From contig JAFFSR010000347.1 in NCBI GenBank assembly GCA_017163975.1, forward strand, positions 10,545,501 to 10,609,500: DNA of 64,000 nucleotides, in the 5' to 3' direction. The stretch is from Anastatus disparis. Taxonomy: Eukaryota > Arthropoda > Insecta > Hymenoptera > Eupelmidae. The notes below the pieces were generated by a model, which ran no database searches, was not told the DNA's origin, and was given only the letters and a program-made list of their open reading frames with translations. Every line of letters starts with the position of its first letter. Within the stretch, counting starts at the first letter, position 1. Shown here in pieces: positions 23,846-34,278 of this stretch. A program made the translations under genes and the position numbers.

Positions 23846-24162
23846 AAGTATAGTGCGATTCTGCTGCAAGCATCCGTGCATCATACAATGTTCCTGGCTG
23901 CACTTTGTCTGCTGTAAGTATACATCAATTCTGTTGTGAAGTGTCTGCTACACGATGCCTTTCATAAGTATATTGCAATACTGCTGCAAGCATCCATGCA
24001 TTAAATGTTTCTCTAGACTTCACTTCGTCTGTCGTAAGTCTGCTGGACATCTGTTGCAAGTACCTGATGCAATGATCTGACTGCATAACTCTAAAAGATT
24101 TGGGTAGCATGTTATATAAGATCTGCGCACTGATACTTGCGTCAAATTGTGCTACCAGGGTA

Positions 24163-24568
24163 TAAAAAAATATGGTAAATCGATTATTACTAATGTCAAT
24201 TACGAATCTTAATAATATTGTCAAATCATAGATTAAAAACATAAAGAACTCTTAACTATTTCATGTAGTACAATGAGTATCATATATCATACATATAATA
24301 CAAGGGTCAATTACTTGAAATAAGTAACAAATTTTTAAGTCGGTAAATAAACTATTAATCAATAATCAAAATTATGACGTTGAAAAATAAGCATTTTTTT
24401 ATTGATTTCAACAAAATTTATTATTTTTATTATATTTGTACATCATAATATATTGTAAATATAAAAAGCTTAATTTGATTAATATAAAAAACAGTAACAG
24501 AAATGAAAGTAGTTAAACATTTAACTAAATATTTAAGATAATCATAGTACATATCAAAACTTATAGTA
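24163..24568. other. AT-rich DNA, nothing recognisable
   Basis: No gene or repeat boundary is visible between the GCAGCAG-word foldback and the next inverted repeat. Confidence 0.4.
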
Positions 24569-25208
24569 TTATTAGGATGATTAATGTGCAAGCTCAACCG
24601 CGAGAGGGCAGCAGCACGAGTAATATCTGTCATGGCGGCGTATATATATATATAGATATATATTATCATTTAGAATATATCTATGTATATGTTTAGTTGT
24701 CAATGTTTTCATTATAACCTTACGACTTTGTGACTCTAAACATTTTTTTAAATAAAAGATAAAGTGTAGTGTATAAAATTGTAAAAATAGTATAAAATTT
24801 AAATTTCCCAAAAATTAATAAAGAATTTTTTTTAAATTATTTAAACTACTCTGAAGCACAATGATTGATGCAAAGACCATCGTTAGTTTTCGGAGTAAAC
24901 GGTAACCTTCCTATTGCTTTAAACAATTTTTTACCGCACAGTAACATTTTTTGGGAATTTTAATTTCACACTATTTTTACAATTTAGTACACTACACTTC
25001 ATCTTTTATTTAAAAAAATTTTCGGAGTCACCAAATCGTAAGGTTATAATGAAAGCAATGTTCTGTAATCAAAACATTGACAACTAAACATATACATAGA
25101 TATATTCTAAATGATAATAATATATCTATATATATAAACCGCCATGACAGATACTGCTCGTACTGCTGCCCTCTCGCGGTTGAGCTTGCACATTAATCAT
25201 CCTAATAT
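24569..25208. mobile_element. Foldback with GC-rich ends
   Basis: The arms are inverted copies that start TATTAGGATGATTAATGTGC and continue through GCTCAACCGCGAGAGGGCAG for about 270 bp. The centre is AT-rich. Because the arms mirror each other, both give the same short open frame (LSRLSLHINHPN), which is a side effect and not a gene. Confidence 0.8.
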
Positions 25209-26532
25209 GATAATTATTATATTCAATATGGGAATTGCATATTATAATAGTCTTTTTTATGCAAATTTAAAACTTAACTCAATAATAGCCAAAAATATAA
25301 TTGATATTTTTTTTCATAGTTTTTTAAAAATATTTAAAAAATGCACAGTGCGGATGTGAATTATAATCGCTGTTCCAAACTATCGTTTAGTCGATGTTTT
25401 TCTTGAAACTTTGAATCAAGCACTAAATATAATTAATTTAAAAATTAATAACTTTACTGTAAGCATGTTAAAATATTAAAATTTAGTTTTTCAGTATATC
25501 TACCAGCAATTTTAATTAATCAATGACGGAAAATATTCATAAGACTATTCTACACTTTAGGTCTAAGCAGCGTGATGACATGGCTTTTATTTGTAAACTT
25601 ATTCGCGATTTGTTTACGTTCTCCTACTGATAACTAACCACAGTCTACCGTCAGAAATTCACAAAAAAAATTTAGATGAAAAGCGCTCATTTAAACTGTA
25701 TTATCTCTGGTTCTACTTGTCACACAAAAAAATCAAAAAAAGTAAATTAAAGTAAATGAAATTTTATTCTATTTGTATCCTCTTTTATAATATGTAAAAA
25801 TTTCAAATTAAATAAAAATTTTTTAATTGTATATTTTTCAATAATTACTAAAAAATTCAAACAGAAATGAAGAAAATTTTAAAAAATTAAAAATTCAACT
25901 CTGATGATTTTTTTTGTTCTGATGCTTCTTAATAAAGTTATAAGCAATTGAAACATCAAAAGTGAAAATTTTATTAACAATTACGTTTGACATATTATTA
26001 TATATATTATCATTATTTTCCTAGAAATAAATTTTAGTTTTTTGAAGAAATTTGAAATAATAATATTTGAATTAATCAAATAATTTTGATTTGAATTTGA
26101 TTATTTACATGCTTACAATATATACGATCACTTGTAACTTTATTGAAAAGTCTCGTAAGGGATAATACATCGGTAATGAATATTAAATTTTTGAAAATTC
26201 TTTCGGTTTTCGTTTGAATTTTTTCCTAATCATTAATTAAAAAAAAAAATAAAAAGTTAGTATTTTGTATCTAATTCAATATGATATTTGTTATGCAACT
26301 ATCAGAGACAATACTGTTTGAAGGAGCGCTATACATATATATTCATATAGCGCTCATACATACATAATACGCACATAATACAAACATACAGGAAGTTTTT
26401 AATAATTAACGCATTAGAATAAAAATCATTAGGTGGCCGTTAAAGATGTATCTGCGTATGAGTACGCGTTCTATACATACTAAACGCTTATGTGGTAACC
26501 CAATACCCAAACAGCATATACACAACGATTTG
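25209..26532. other. AT-rich DNA, nothing recognisable
   Basis: No supported gene, RNA or repeat boundary. A small palindrome, AGCGCTATACATATATATTCATATAGCGCT, lies near 26325. Confidence 0.4.
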
Positions 26533-26683
26533 TACACTGAGAAAAATGTCTGCATACAATTTACTACGAACATATATAAAATTACTATTTAATATAGTAA
26601 TGCTGTGACATACTCGCTTTGTAAGAAAAATTACTATTTTAGATAGTAAATTTTGATTGATCAGATAATATATAGAAAAAAAT

Positions 26684-27116
26684 ATACCAACGCATTGGCC
26701 GAGTGGTTTGGCGCGTGCCAGGCGATCTGCGAAGTTAAGCAGCATTGGCCGCGGTTAGTACTTGGATGGGTGACCGCTCCAAGGAACGCTGCGCGTCCAA
26801 TCTGGACTTGCCTTGTGTGGCAATCGCTTGGGCGTGCTGGCCACATGACAATGTGAGCGGGAGGTGTGGCAGATACGGTGTAGGTATCCTGATACAAGGA
26901 TTCCTAATACCGAATCTGCTATATACACCGACCCGTTCCGGAGAGGGTTTTCCCAGGTTTTATCCCACTGGGTTTGCTTATGGGTTTTCCCCTCTTCACG
27001 GGCATTACGGGCGAATGCGGAATGGGACGGGTAAAAAACAAAATTGGAAGTAAAAATAAAAGTGTGGGGTAATACTTTAAGATCGTAAAGATGAACTTGG
27101 AAACCACCAAATTTTT
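26684..27116 (+). mobile_element. 5S-rRNA-like SINE with 14-bp target duplication
   Basis: The 433-bp insert is flanked by ATATAGAAAAAAAT on both sides (26670-26683 and 27117-27130), as expected for LINE-mediated retrotransposition. Positions 26722-26796 match the internal promoter region of 5S rRNA: GCGAAGTTAAGCAGC, then GCGGTTAGTACTTGGATGGG. Just upstream, GGCCGAGTGGTTTGGCGC looks like a tRNA-Leu/Ser box A. The body contains GGGTTTTCCC repeats and the end is A-rich. It belongs to the 5S-derived SINE type and is probably transcribed by RNA polymerase III from its internal boxes. Confidence 0.9.
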
Positions 27117-27274
27117 ATATAGAAAAAAATTTTTTAGTCATTTTTTTTTATCTCGAATTATTTTTAATTTACTTATTATATGCGAAAAAATATTTTTAAT
27201 TTAAAAATTTTTTTTTTATTTATTAAATTAATTTAAATAATATTTGAAAGAAAACTCAGAAAAAAATCTTATTT

Positions 27275-27345
27275 TTGTTGGGATCAAACCGCCGATCGCG
27301 AAGACGTGAAGCTTGAACGTTACCGTCTGCGCCATGCTAATATGT
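27275..27345 (-). repeat. tRNA-like sequence
   Basis: On the minus strand a box A (TGGCGCAGACGGTAACG) and a box B (GGTTTGATCCC) are correctly spaced in a tRNA-sized unit. The acceptor stem is not convincing. It is read as a tRNA pseudogene or SINE head rather than a tRNA gene. Confidence 0.5.
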
Positions 27346-27480
27346 TACGCAATATACTTCGAATCTTCTTCATATGTTATAGAGGATACTTTAAATTTAG
27401 TTAAAAATTTTGAGGTCAAGTTTTCGAATTAAAAATCCGACGAATCGAATATACTACACAAAACAAACTTTTTACTATAT

Positions 27481-28245
27481 AGGGATATCTCTGGAACTTT
27501 TTAATTTTGAGAAATTGTCTTCACAACAATTCAAAAGTCTATAATACAAGTTTCTGGAGTGGCACACACTTCAATAAGGGCTTAAATTTTTCGTTTCTGT
27601 AAGTAGAGTATGTAATTAAATTTCGGTATCGATTGAACAATCGTTGTTCACGGTACATAATTTTATACGTCAAAAATGATACTTTTTTCATATTTTTCTA
27701 CGTGTGTTTCTTGAGCTATAAAAAAAGTAACGTACTTTCGATCCTTCTCAAATTTTTTGAGCATAATGAATATGGTAAAAAGAACAGTTTAAGCCTACCC
27801 TGGTACATGTGCCCCTCTTTAGGAAGCTGTTAGACTATTTTTAATGTTAGTGTAATTTTTAGGTGAAAATCATACTAACATTAAAAATAGTCTAACAACT
27901 TCCTAAAGAGGGGCACATGTACCAGGGTAGGCTTAAACTGTTCTTTTTTACCATATTCATTATGCTCAAAAAATTTGAGAAGGATCGAAAGTACGTTACT
28001 TTTTTTATAGCTCAAGAAACACACGTAGAAAAATATGAAAAAAGTATCATTTTTGACGTATAAAATTATGTACCGTGAACAACGATTGTTCAATCGATAC
28101 CGAAATTTAATTACATATTCTACTTACAGAAACGAAAAATTTAAGCCCTTATTGAAGTGTGTGCCACTCCAGAAACTTGTATTATAGACTTTTGAATTGT
28201 TGTGAAGACAATTTCTCAAAATTAAAAAGTTCCAGAGATATCCCT
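27481..28245. mobile_element. Near-perfect 765-bp palindrome
   Basis: The two arms of about 380 bp are almost identical inverted copies, from AGGGATATCTCTGGAACTTT outward. The flanking ATAT is repeated on both sides. The same short peptide frame appears in both arms on opposite strands (27633-27833 plus, 27881-28093 minus), which is a mirror effect. A shorter relative lies at 4250-4602. The high arm identity suggests a recent origin or arm correction. Confidence 0.85.
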
Positions 28246-28662
28246 ATATATATTCTAAGGACTTTATGCTTTTCGATTTTACATTATTATTTACTATCAG
28301 GGCGGTAAATTTTAGTATCTTTATAGATAAAATTAATAGGTTAATCAACAAAATTTACTAACTTATGCAGTAAAAATTATTCCTACAATTTTTACTATAT
28401 TATGTAGCAATTTTTATTGAATATCAATACTACTTTTTCATGTGTTTTCTAATAAAAAATATTACATACATAAGAATTATTTGTCGAAATGAAGTAATAT
28501 TTCTCATAGAACGAGTACGTCATAACGTTACTATATTATAGTAATTTTACATATTTTTGCAGTAAACTTTATCCAGACATTTTTCTCAGTGTACGTTGAT
28601 GTGCCGATGTGCCTTCTCTCTCCCCTCCTACACTTAGCTTGTGTAGTGCATATTCGTTTGGT

Positions 28663-28745
28663 ATACTCTCTCTCTCTCTTTCTCTAACTCAGGCTTGAAT
28701 ATGCATTGCTTGGTATAGTATTTAGTTTTCTCTCTCTCTCTCTCT
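28663..28745. repeat. TC-rich microsatellites
   Basis: Two CT runs, at about 28667-28683 and 28731-28744, beside the right end of the CACTG foldback. Confidence 0.85.
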
Positions 28746-28845
28746 TATTCTTATAACTTAGTTGTGTATGCGCGCACAGATAGGGTCACATGTACACAAC
28801 ACATATTAAAATGTAACGTGACGGTAACTTAGATTTTTATCCCCA

Positions 28846-29850
28846 GCAAATTTTCAAGGCGCGCCAAAAGAAGTATCGACTTCAATAATTCCAGTAAAAG
28901 CACACTTTTATCGGAAGATATTTAATAGTAAATTTAATTTACATTTTTGCTCACTCAGGCAAGATACATGTAAGAAATGTGATATTCATAAAATGCAAAT
29001 CGCTGATTCGTCATCAAAGGAAAATGAAATAAATAAAATTAATTTTGAACACGATTTACGAAAAGCAGAAAAAATAAGAACCTCGCTGAAACAAGATGAA
29101 GAAACTGCTCTAAGTAATGAAGGATATTACATATGTACAATCGATTTAAAAAAAGCATTACCTTTTCCAAAACTTACTGTTTCAGATGCTTATTATAATC
29201 GAAACATGTATTGTTATAATTTTGGTATTCCCGATGTTGCTCAAAAGAAAGGTTATTTTTACGTGTGGCATGAAACGATTGCTTATCGAGGTTCACAAGA
29301 AATTAGTTCTTGTTTAGAAAAACATTTTTTTTAAAATGCTAGAAAAATGAAAAAAATTACTATTTATAGTGATACGTGCACAGATCAAAATAGGAATATT
29401 AAAATGTCCTTAGTTCTCATGCATCTTACAAAACGGTGATATGGAAACAGAATATATTGAAGAAAAATTTTTATATTCTGGTCATTCTTTTTTACCCAAT
29501 GATAGAAATTTCGCCTGTGTAGAAAAAGCATCAAAATAAAAAATGATTTATGTAGCCCAAGGTTGGTATAACATTATGCAAACTTGTCGTCGTAAAAATC
29601 CATTTAGTGTAATTAATATAACAAAAAGTGATTTTTATTCTATTATTAAATTAGAAAAATTGATAACAAATCGTGAAAAGATGAAAGATAGGCAAACTTT
29701 TAATTGGTTACGTATACAATGGTTAGGTTATGATAAGAATCGACCGTTGGAAATTTTATACAAAGAAACTCTTGATGAAGAGATGCCATTTTCAGTAATT
29801 GATCTGAAAAAACGACAATGTGGTCGTCCATCGACTTTATGCGCTTTTTT
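28846..29850 (+). pseudogene. Transposase-like gene remnant (SDTC...QNRN type)
   Basis: The plus-strand coding run includes DTCKKCD, DLKKALPFPKLTVSDAYY, WHETIAYRGSQEI, ITIYSDTCTDQNRNIKMSL, GHSFLPNDRNF and WYNIMQTCRRKNPF. This order is known to me from uncharacterised transposase-like proteins scattered through invertebrate genomes. The D of YSDT is a candidate catalytic acidic residue (inference). It is broken by an in-frame TAA at about 29332, a one-base frameshift near 29438 and a TAA at about 29537, and ends in a GRPST block followed by a hairpin insertion. The reading frame is open upstream of the first ATG, so the true start lies further left. The superfamily is not assigned. Confidence 0.7.
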
Positions 29851-29852
29851 CT

Positions 29853-29930
29853 TTTTTGAGAAAAGTAAAGAACGCAAAAATATTATAAACATAACCTTTT
29901 ACTTTAGCGTTCTTTACTTTTCTCAAAATC
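29853..29930. mobile_element. Small hairpin at the end of the transposase remnant
   Basis: TTTTGAGAAAAGTAAAGAAC at the left pairs with its inverse at the right across about 30 bp. It truncates the coding run after GRPSTLC. The size is close to that of the 77-bp hairpin in the gypsy element, but the sequences are unrelated. Confidence 0.6.
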
Positions 29931-30646
29931 AATGTGGATAAATATTCATAATAATATCTATTGCGCTCAACCTTTACAGATACACCGATTAATACTTTGG
30001 TAAATAACAAAAAACTCAACCAGACAAGGACAGCGAATCCGGCCTGCTCTTAAATCGAAAATTCTCCAACTGTTGATTTTATTGTTTTTATGATATCTTG
30101 GGCATAAGAATATTTTCATAAAATTTTAAAAAATTCCTAGAGTGCTTTTTTATTAATCAAGGAAAACAATTTTTTCTTATAAGTTTATAAAATTATCAAT
30201 TTTTAACAAACGTATATATATTTATACTCTTCTAAAAAAATTATTCTAATATTAATAAATTTTTATAAATATATAACAAAAATGAGTAAATAAGCAGTTT
30301 TAGCATGGCTCTGCGATGTTATGTCTGCTTATTTTTTTTTCAGTGTACGATTGTCATTCAAACTGCAGTTCCTAGTTACTGGAATAAACGTAATTTTGTT
30401 CTCAATATAAAATAAACCTATTACATAATTCAATATATTTTTTAAAATTGTTGTAAGATATATTATGCTTTATCCAGCCGTATTTCATGACGTGGATCAT
30501 TATCATGAAAACTTCTTTGTTGACTATTGATCTTCGAGGCACTTGATTACTTAGAATTTCAGCTACTTCAAGTATTGTTTCACTTATATTTTCCAGATTG
30601 TTTGTTATCTAATTTAGTTTAAGATCACTTTTATCTCACTTTTGAT
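29931..30646. other. AT-rich DNA with terminus-like fragments
   Basis: 30003-30050 ends in GGCCTGCTCTTAA, which looks like the right end of a TTAA-type element whose left end was not found. 30288-30350 holds a small hairpin ending TTTCAGTGTA, which looks like the right end of a CACTG-type element. No gene was recognised. Confidence 0.4.
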
Positions 30647-31946
30647 CCTTACTGAAAATATTATATAAACTCTCATGTAAAATCTCATATGCGATCTCAT
30701 TTGCAATGTCATATGAGTTTTCAGTTCAAGAACTAATATGAGATTTTACATGAGATCTCATATATTTTCATTTTAAAAATTAAATAAAAATCAGATCTCA
30801 TATATATTTGTTGAATTTTTAAAATAAAATAAATATATATGAGATCTCATTGGCGATTTTATATGAAATCTCATAGGCAATTTCGTATGAGATCTTAAAT
30901 ATATTTTTTACCATTCAAACTCCAAAATCGCAATTTTGTTGCTCTTTCTTGGCTCTCATGGTCAAAAATATGGTTCGCAACTGATATAAAAAGGCTTTTT
31001 TACGAAACTCGTTACGACTCTCGCCTTCGACTCGGGCTGTAAACTTCTCGTTTAGTAAATAAAGCCTTTTCATACCCGTTACGAAATGTACTATTTTTTT
31101 CTTTTTAAAATTAAAAAATATATACAAAATTTCATTTGTAATCTCATATAAGTTTTTGTGCCAAAAACTCATATATATTTTAATTTAACGTCTGTTATGA
31201 ATAATTGTCCTTTAGGATAAAAAATGACTTATCACAGACCATATTCCTTTCTAAATTTATGCTCAATGGTCCGATTTTCAATATGGAAATCCTCTTCAGG
31301 AGCTAAAAACATTTATTTTTCTTAAATTACAAAAGTCTCAATCACAATCAATTTCATACATGGTTTTATATAATTTAAAAAAAAAATTATTTTCACCTAT
31401 TTACTTTAAAAATTACTATAATGTCATTTTTTCTCTTACAATTAATCAACAACCAAGACTTAATTTCAACAATTTTTGTCACATCATTTATATTCCTTCT
31501 ATCTCACTCAACTGTACAATAGATTTTCAAATCAAATTCACATAGTCACATTTATATACATCAAAACAATATCACAAACATAGATGTCACTTTAAACTTT
31601 TTGAAATAATGTTTCATAAGTTGTTGAAAATTCATTCAAATTTGTCATTTTATTTATCGCATTATTCCCCTGTTTCTTAATATAAATCATTTCAGTAAAT
31701 TTTCTTTTTTTTATTTCTTTCCTTATGTAAAATTTCCACTCTTTCCCAATCAATTTCATGACAAATGGTGAAAATTTTGAAGAATCTGGTTGAGAATTTT
31801 GTAATTTGAAAGAAAATAAATGTTTTGAGCTCCAGAAGAAGATTTTCATAAAGAAAATGGAAACGTTAAGCATAAATTTAGAAAGAAATACGGTCTGTGA
31901 TAAGTCATTTTTTATCCTAAAGAACTCATATATATTTTTAGTAAGG
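30647..31946. mobile_element. Word-repeat foldback, word CATATGAGATT, CCTTACTG ends, AT target duplication
   Basis: The ends CCTTACTGAAAATAT and the inverse of CCTTACTAAAAATAT are flanked by AT (30645-30646, 31947-31948). The arms are full of ATCTCATATGAGATTTTA words. A second inverted repeat, starting TTTAGGATAAAAAATGAC (about 31214-31923), fills the right half and seems to be a nested foldback. The minus-strand frames inside are accidental. Confidence 0.75.
31214..31923. mobile_element. Nested foldback with CTTTAGGATAAAAAATG ends
   Basis: The arms pair for about 60 bp (CTTATCACAGACC, then TTCTAAATTTATGC). The target duplication is unclear. The 138-codon minus-strand frame across it (31592-32008) shows no recognisable domain. 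Confidence 0.6.
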
Positions 31947-31948
31947 AT

Positions 31949-32377
31949 GTTTCTTTGATTGCTGTGATATTGTTTTTTTCCAATACTAACGATGATTGCA
32001 ATGTACATAAAAATATTTTGATTAGACTACACGGAAAAAGGTAAATACCATTAAAATCAATACTTAACATAGTATGTATTATTTCTGTGATGAAGAATTG
32101 AAAAAAAATGTGATAGTATAATTTTAATAAGTACCATACTTTAAATGTTAACTACTAATGTCAGTTTAACTATATTACGAACTGAGTATATGGATTTCTG
32201 CTACGCAGTACCTATATTTTCGGTACTACGATTGACATTTGACCTATATTTCGTAGTGATAAAATTTCGGTAATAATATTTCGCAGAGAATAATTTTTAA
32301 TGTCAATGGCACTGATTTTCCCATACTAGGATTAGAAGTTGATGATTATAAAATCATTTTTATAATATATAACCCTT
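31949..32377. other. AT-rich DNA with a possible CACGG element end
   Basis: TACACGGAAAAAGG at 32028 resembles the end of a CAC-type element preceded by TA. The interior has GTACCATA and TTAACATAG words. I could not find the opposite end. Confidence 0.3.
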
Positions 32378-32381
32378 TTAA

Positions 32382-32760
32382 GAGCAGGTCGTATATCTTA
32401 TCCTTTTTTACCCAGAAAATTCGTTTTCTGCAAAACCTAATAATTATAGCAAAAAATAAGAAGAAAGCCCCATCTTGTATAATAAAGAACAATATTTTCT
32501 TTTATGAGGAAAAATTATTTTTATCGCTTCGTTTTTAAGAAAACTTTAAAAAATTGAATTGCCCACCCTAACCTCTATTTTTTAAGTTTTTCAAGGTTTT
32601 CTTCGAAACAAATCGATAAAAATAATTTTTCCTCGTCGAAGAAAATATTGCTTTTTATGATACAAGATGGGGCTATCTCTTTATTTTTTGCTAGAATTAT
32701 TAGTTTTTACGAAAAAATTAATTCTTTGATTAGAAAAGGACAGAGATATACAACCTGATC
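32382..32760. mobile_element. TTAA-type MITE (GAGCAGGTCG ends)
   Basis: The left end GAGCAGGTCGTATATC follows TTAA (32378-32381). The right end is the inverse of GATCAGGTTGTATATC and is followed by TTAT, a mutated TTAA. The interior is palindromic and shares GGAAAAATTATTTTTATCG-type sequence in both arms. Confidence 0.7.
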
Positions 32761-32924
32761 TTATTGTATTAATAATCAATTTTGAACTTGACGAAATATC
32801 AGAGCTGCTGAAATCGATTTTTGCTTTTTTTATTTTATTGATATCTTTTTAAATAAATATAATGACTTGTTCGCACTGAAGCTATGTTAGTACAATCATT
32901 TTTGTTAAAATAAAAAATCATTAA

Positions 32925-33305
32925 GAAGGGGCCGAACTATCTGTCTTTATCTAATAGCGTTTTTCATCATTTATGTAAACACTATACGGTATAACAAGAA
33001 AAAAATAGCAGCCCACGCTAGATATTAGTATAATTAGTAAATTTTGTAATAACAACCAAATTTTTTACCGCATAGTTTTTGACTAATTAGAGACCTACTA
33101 GCAATCTAGAATCTAACCTATCTTTTTTTGGTAGGCTCTAATTATTCAAAAACTACGCAGTGAAAAAAATTTGGTTGTTATTACAAAATTTACTTACTAT
33201 ACTAATATCTAGCGGGGACTGCTATTTTTTTCTTGTTTGGCCGGATAGTGTTTACATAAATGATGAAAAACGCTATTAGACAAAGACAGATAGTTCGGCC
33301 CCTTC
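32925..33305. mobile_element. TTAA-type MITE (GAAGGGGCCG ends)
   Basis: TTAA flanks both ends (32921-32924, 33306-33309). The arms from GAAGGGGCCGAACTATCTG inward are inverted copies for most of the length. It is nearly the same as 59370-59735. It sits one base from the GGCTGATTCC element's target duplication. Confidence 0.9.
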
Positions 33306-34045
33306 TTAAAACTGGCTGATTCCATTCAGATTCATGCAGGCCGTCACTAATCGAATTTTTTTTTTCTTCTAAGTAATAAAAATACCTGCTATTATGTATA
33401 TAAAGATAAAATTTACCTCGTAAAACGCTCAAAAAAAATTTTTTTTTTTACTACAGTAATTCTAGTGTTGGATGTAAAAACGAAAATTCAAAAATTGAAA
33501 ATGAACCTCTACTTTTAAATGACTATAGCTCCGTCAATTTTCAACCTTTTTGAGCGTTCTTTTGACAAAAGTGTGCGGAATTTTGTCTAGTTTAAAATGC
33601 AATCTCGATTTTTGTAATACAATTTGATCTCACTGAGTTATTTACAAAAAACCGAAAAAAGCGATTTTTTTCAAACACGATTTTCTCAAAAACTATATTT
33701 TTTTTTTTTGAAATTTTTATATGATTTTAAACATAAAAAATACTAACTTTTAGGGGAGGTGAAAATATGCGATTTTGCCTTATTTTTTTTTAACAGATTT
33801 TTAAACGTTTTTTTTATATTTTCGATTTTAAAACATTCATACCATGGCGCATTGTACTATTTTTCCAACTTTACGTGTTCTTACAACTATTATCATTTTT
33901 TTATTTATTAATATATCGAAAATATCAACAATAATCTTTAAAATAAACCCCGAATCGAATATTTTGATCAATTAGAACCAAAGTTATGACGATTTAAAGT
34001 TTAAAAAAAAATGCTGAAACTTTAAATAAATATATTTACTTTGAA

Positions 34046-34138
34046 TATTGAATTTTGAATTTTGAATTTGACTTTTGAATTTTGAATTTTGAATTTTGAA
34101 TTTTGAATTTTGAATTTTGAATTTTGAATTTGAATTTT
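34046..34138. repeat. Minisatellite of TTTTGAAT units
   Basis: About eleven tandem 8-bp units with a few short units, located between the left arm and the transposase gene. The right arm has no equivalent. Confidence 0.9.
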
Positions 34139-34278
34139 AAAAAGGTGAGTTTTTTAAGTACTAAAATATATTATTTGGTCATTTTCAATAAACAAATAAT
34201 ATGCGATACAATTAAGAAAGAACACTAATGAATTGAGAACTAATGTGAATAAAAAAATCCGAATTTGAATAAAACCTT

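Larger units (their letters stand above)
20372..24160. mobile_element. Word-repeat foldback, word GCAGCAGAATTGC, CCCTG ends, TA target duplication
   Basis: The ends are CCCTGATAGCACAA and the inverse of CCCTGGTAGCACAA, with TA at 20370-20371 and 24161-24162. Arms carry tandem units of about 130-300 bp full of GCAGCAGAATTGC words, and near its right end the unit beginning CCTTTCATAAGTATA. A 2.7-kb element (21133-23845) sits inside one such unit. The related element 61485-63332 has matching ends and words. Confidence 0.85.
26535..28591. mobile_element. CACTG-ended foldback with TTACTA words, TA target duplication
   Basis: The ends are perfect inverted copies of CACTGAGAAAAATGTCTG (last base differs), flanked by TA at 26533-26534 and 28592-28593. 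The outer arms contain many AATTTACTA/TAGTAAATT words. CAC ends and a short duplication recall the CACTA (EnSpm) group, but no transposase is present. A SINE (26684-27116), a tRNA-like sequence and a 765-bp foldback are nested inside. Confidence 0.85.

Noticed and set aside
20372..24160. A protein-coding gene across the GCAGCAG repeats
   Set aside because: The open frames at 20943-21282 and 23925-24242 run through tandem word repeats in both orientations and show repeat-driven composition only.
26722..26796. A functional 5S rRNA gene
   Set aside because: Only the internal promoter region is preserved, the 5' and 3' parts do not match 5S rRNA, and a 14-bp target duplication marks it as a SINE.
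27633..28093. Two related short proteins on opposite strands
   Set aside because: They are mirror translations of the two arms of one palindrome and have no domain.
31592..32008. 138-codon minus-strand open frame
   Set aside because: It crosses a foldback boundary, is made of Lys/Phe/Ile-rich AT-driven codons, and has no recognisable motif.
32028..32345. A further CACGG-ended foldback
   Set aside because: Only the left end (TACACGGAAAAAGG) was seen; no matching right end with a TA duplication could be found.
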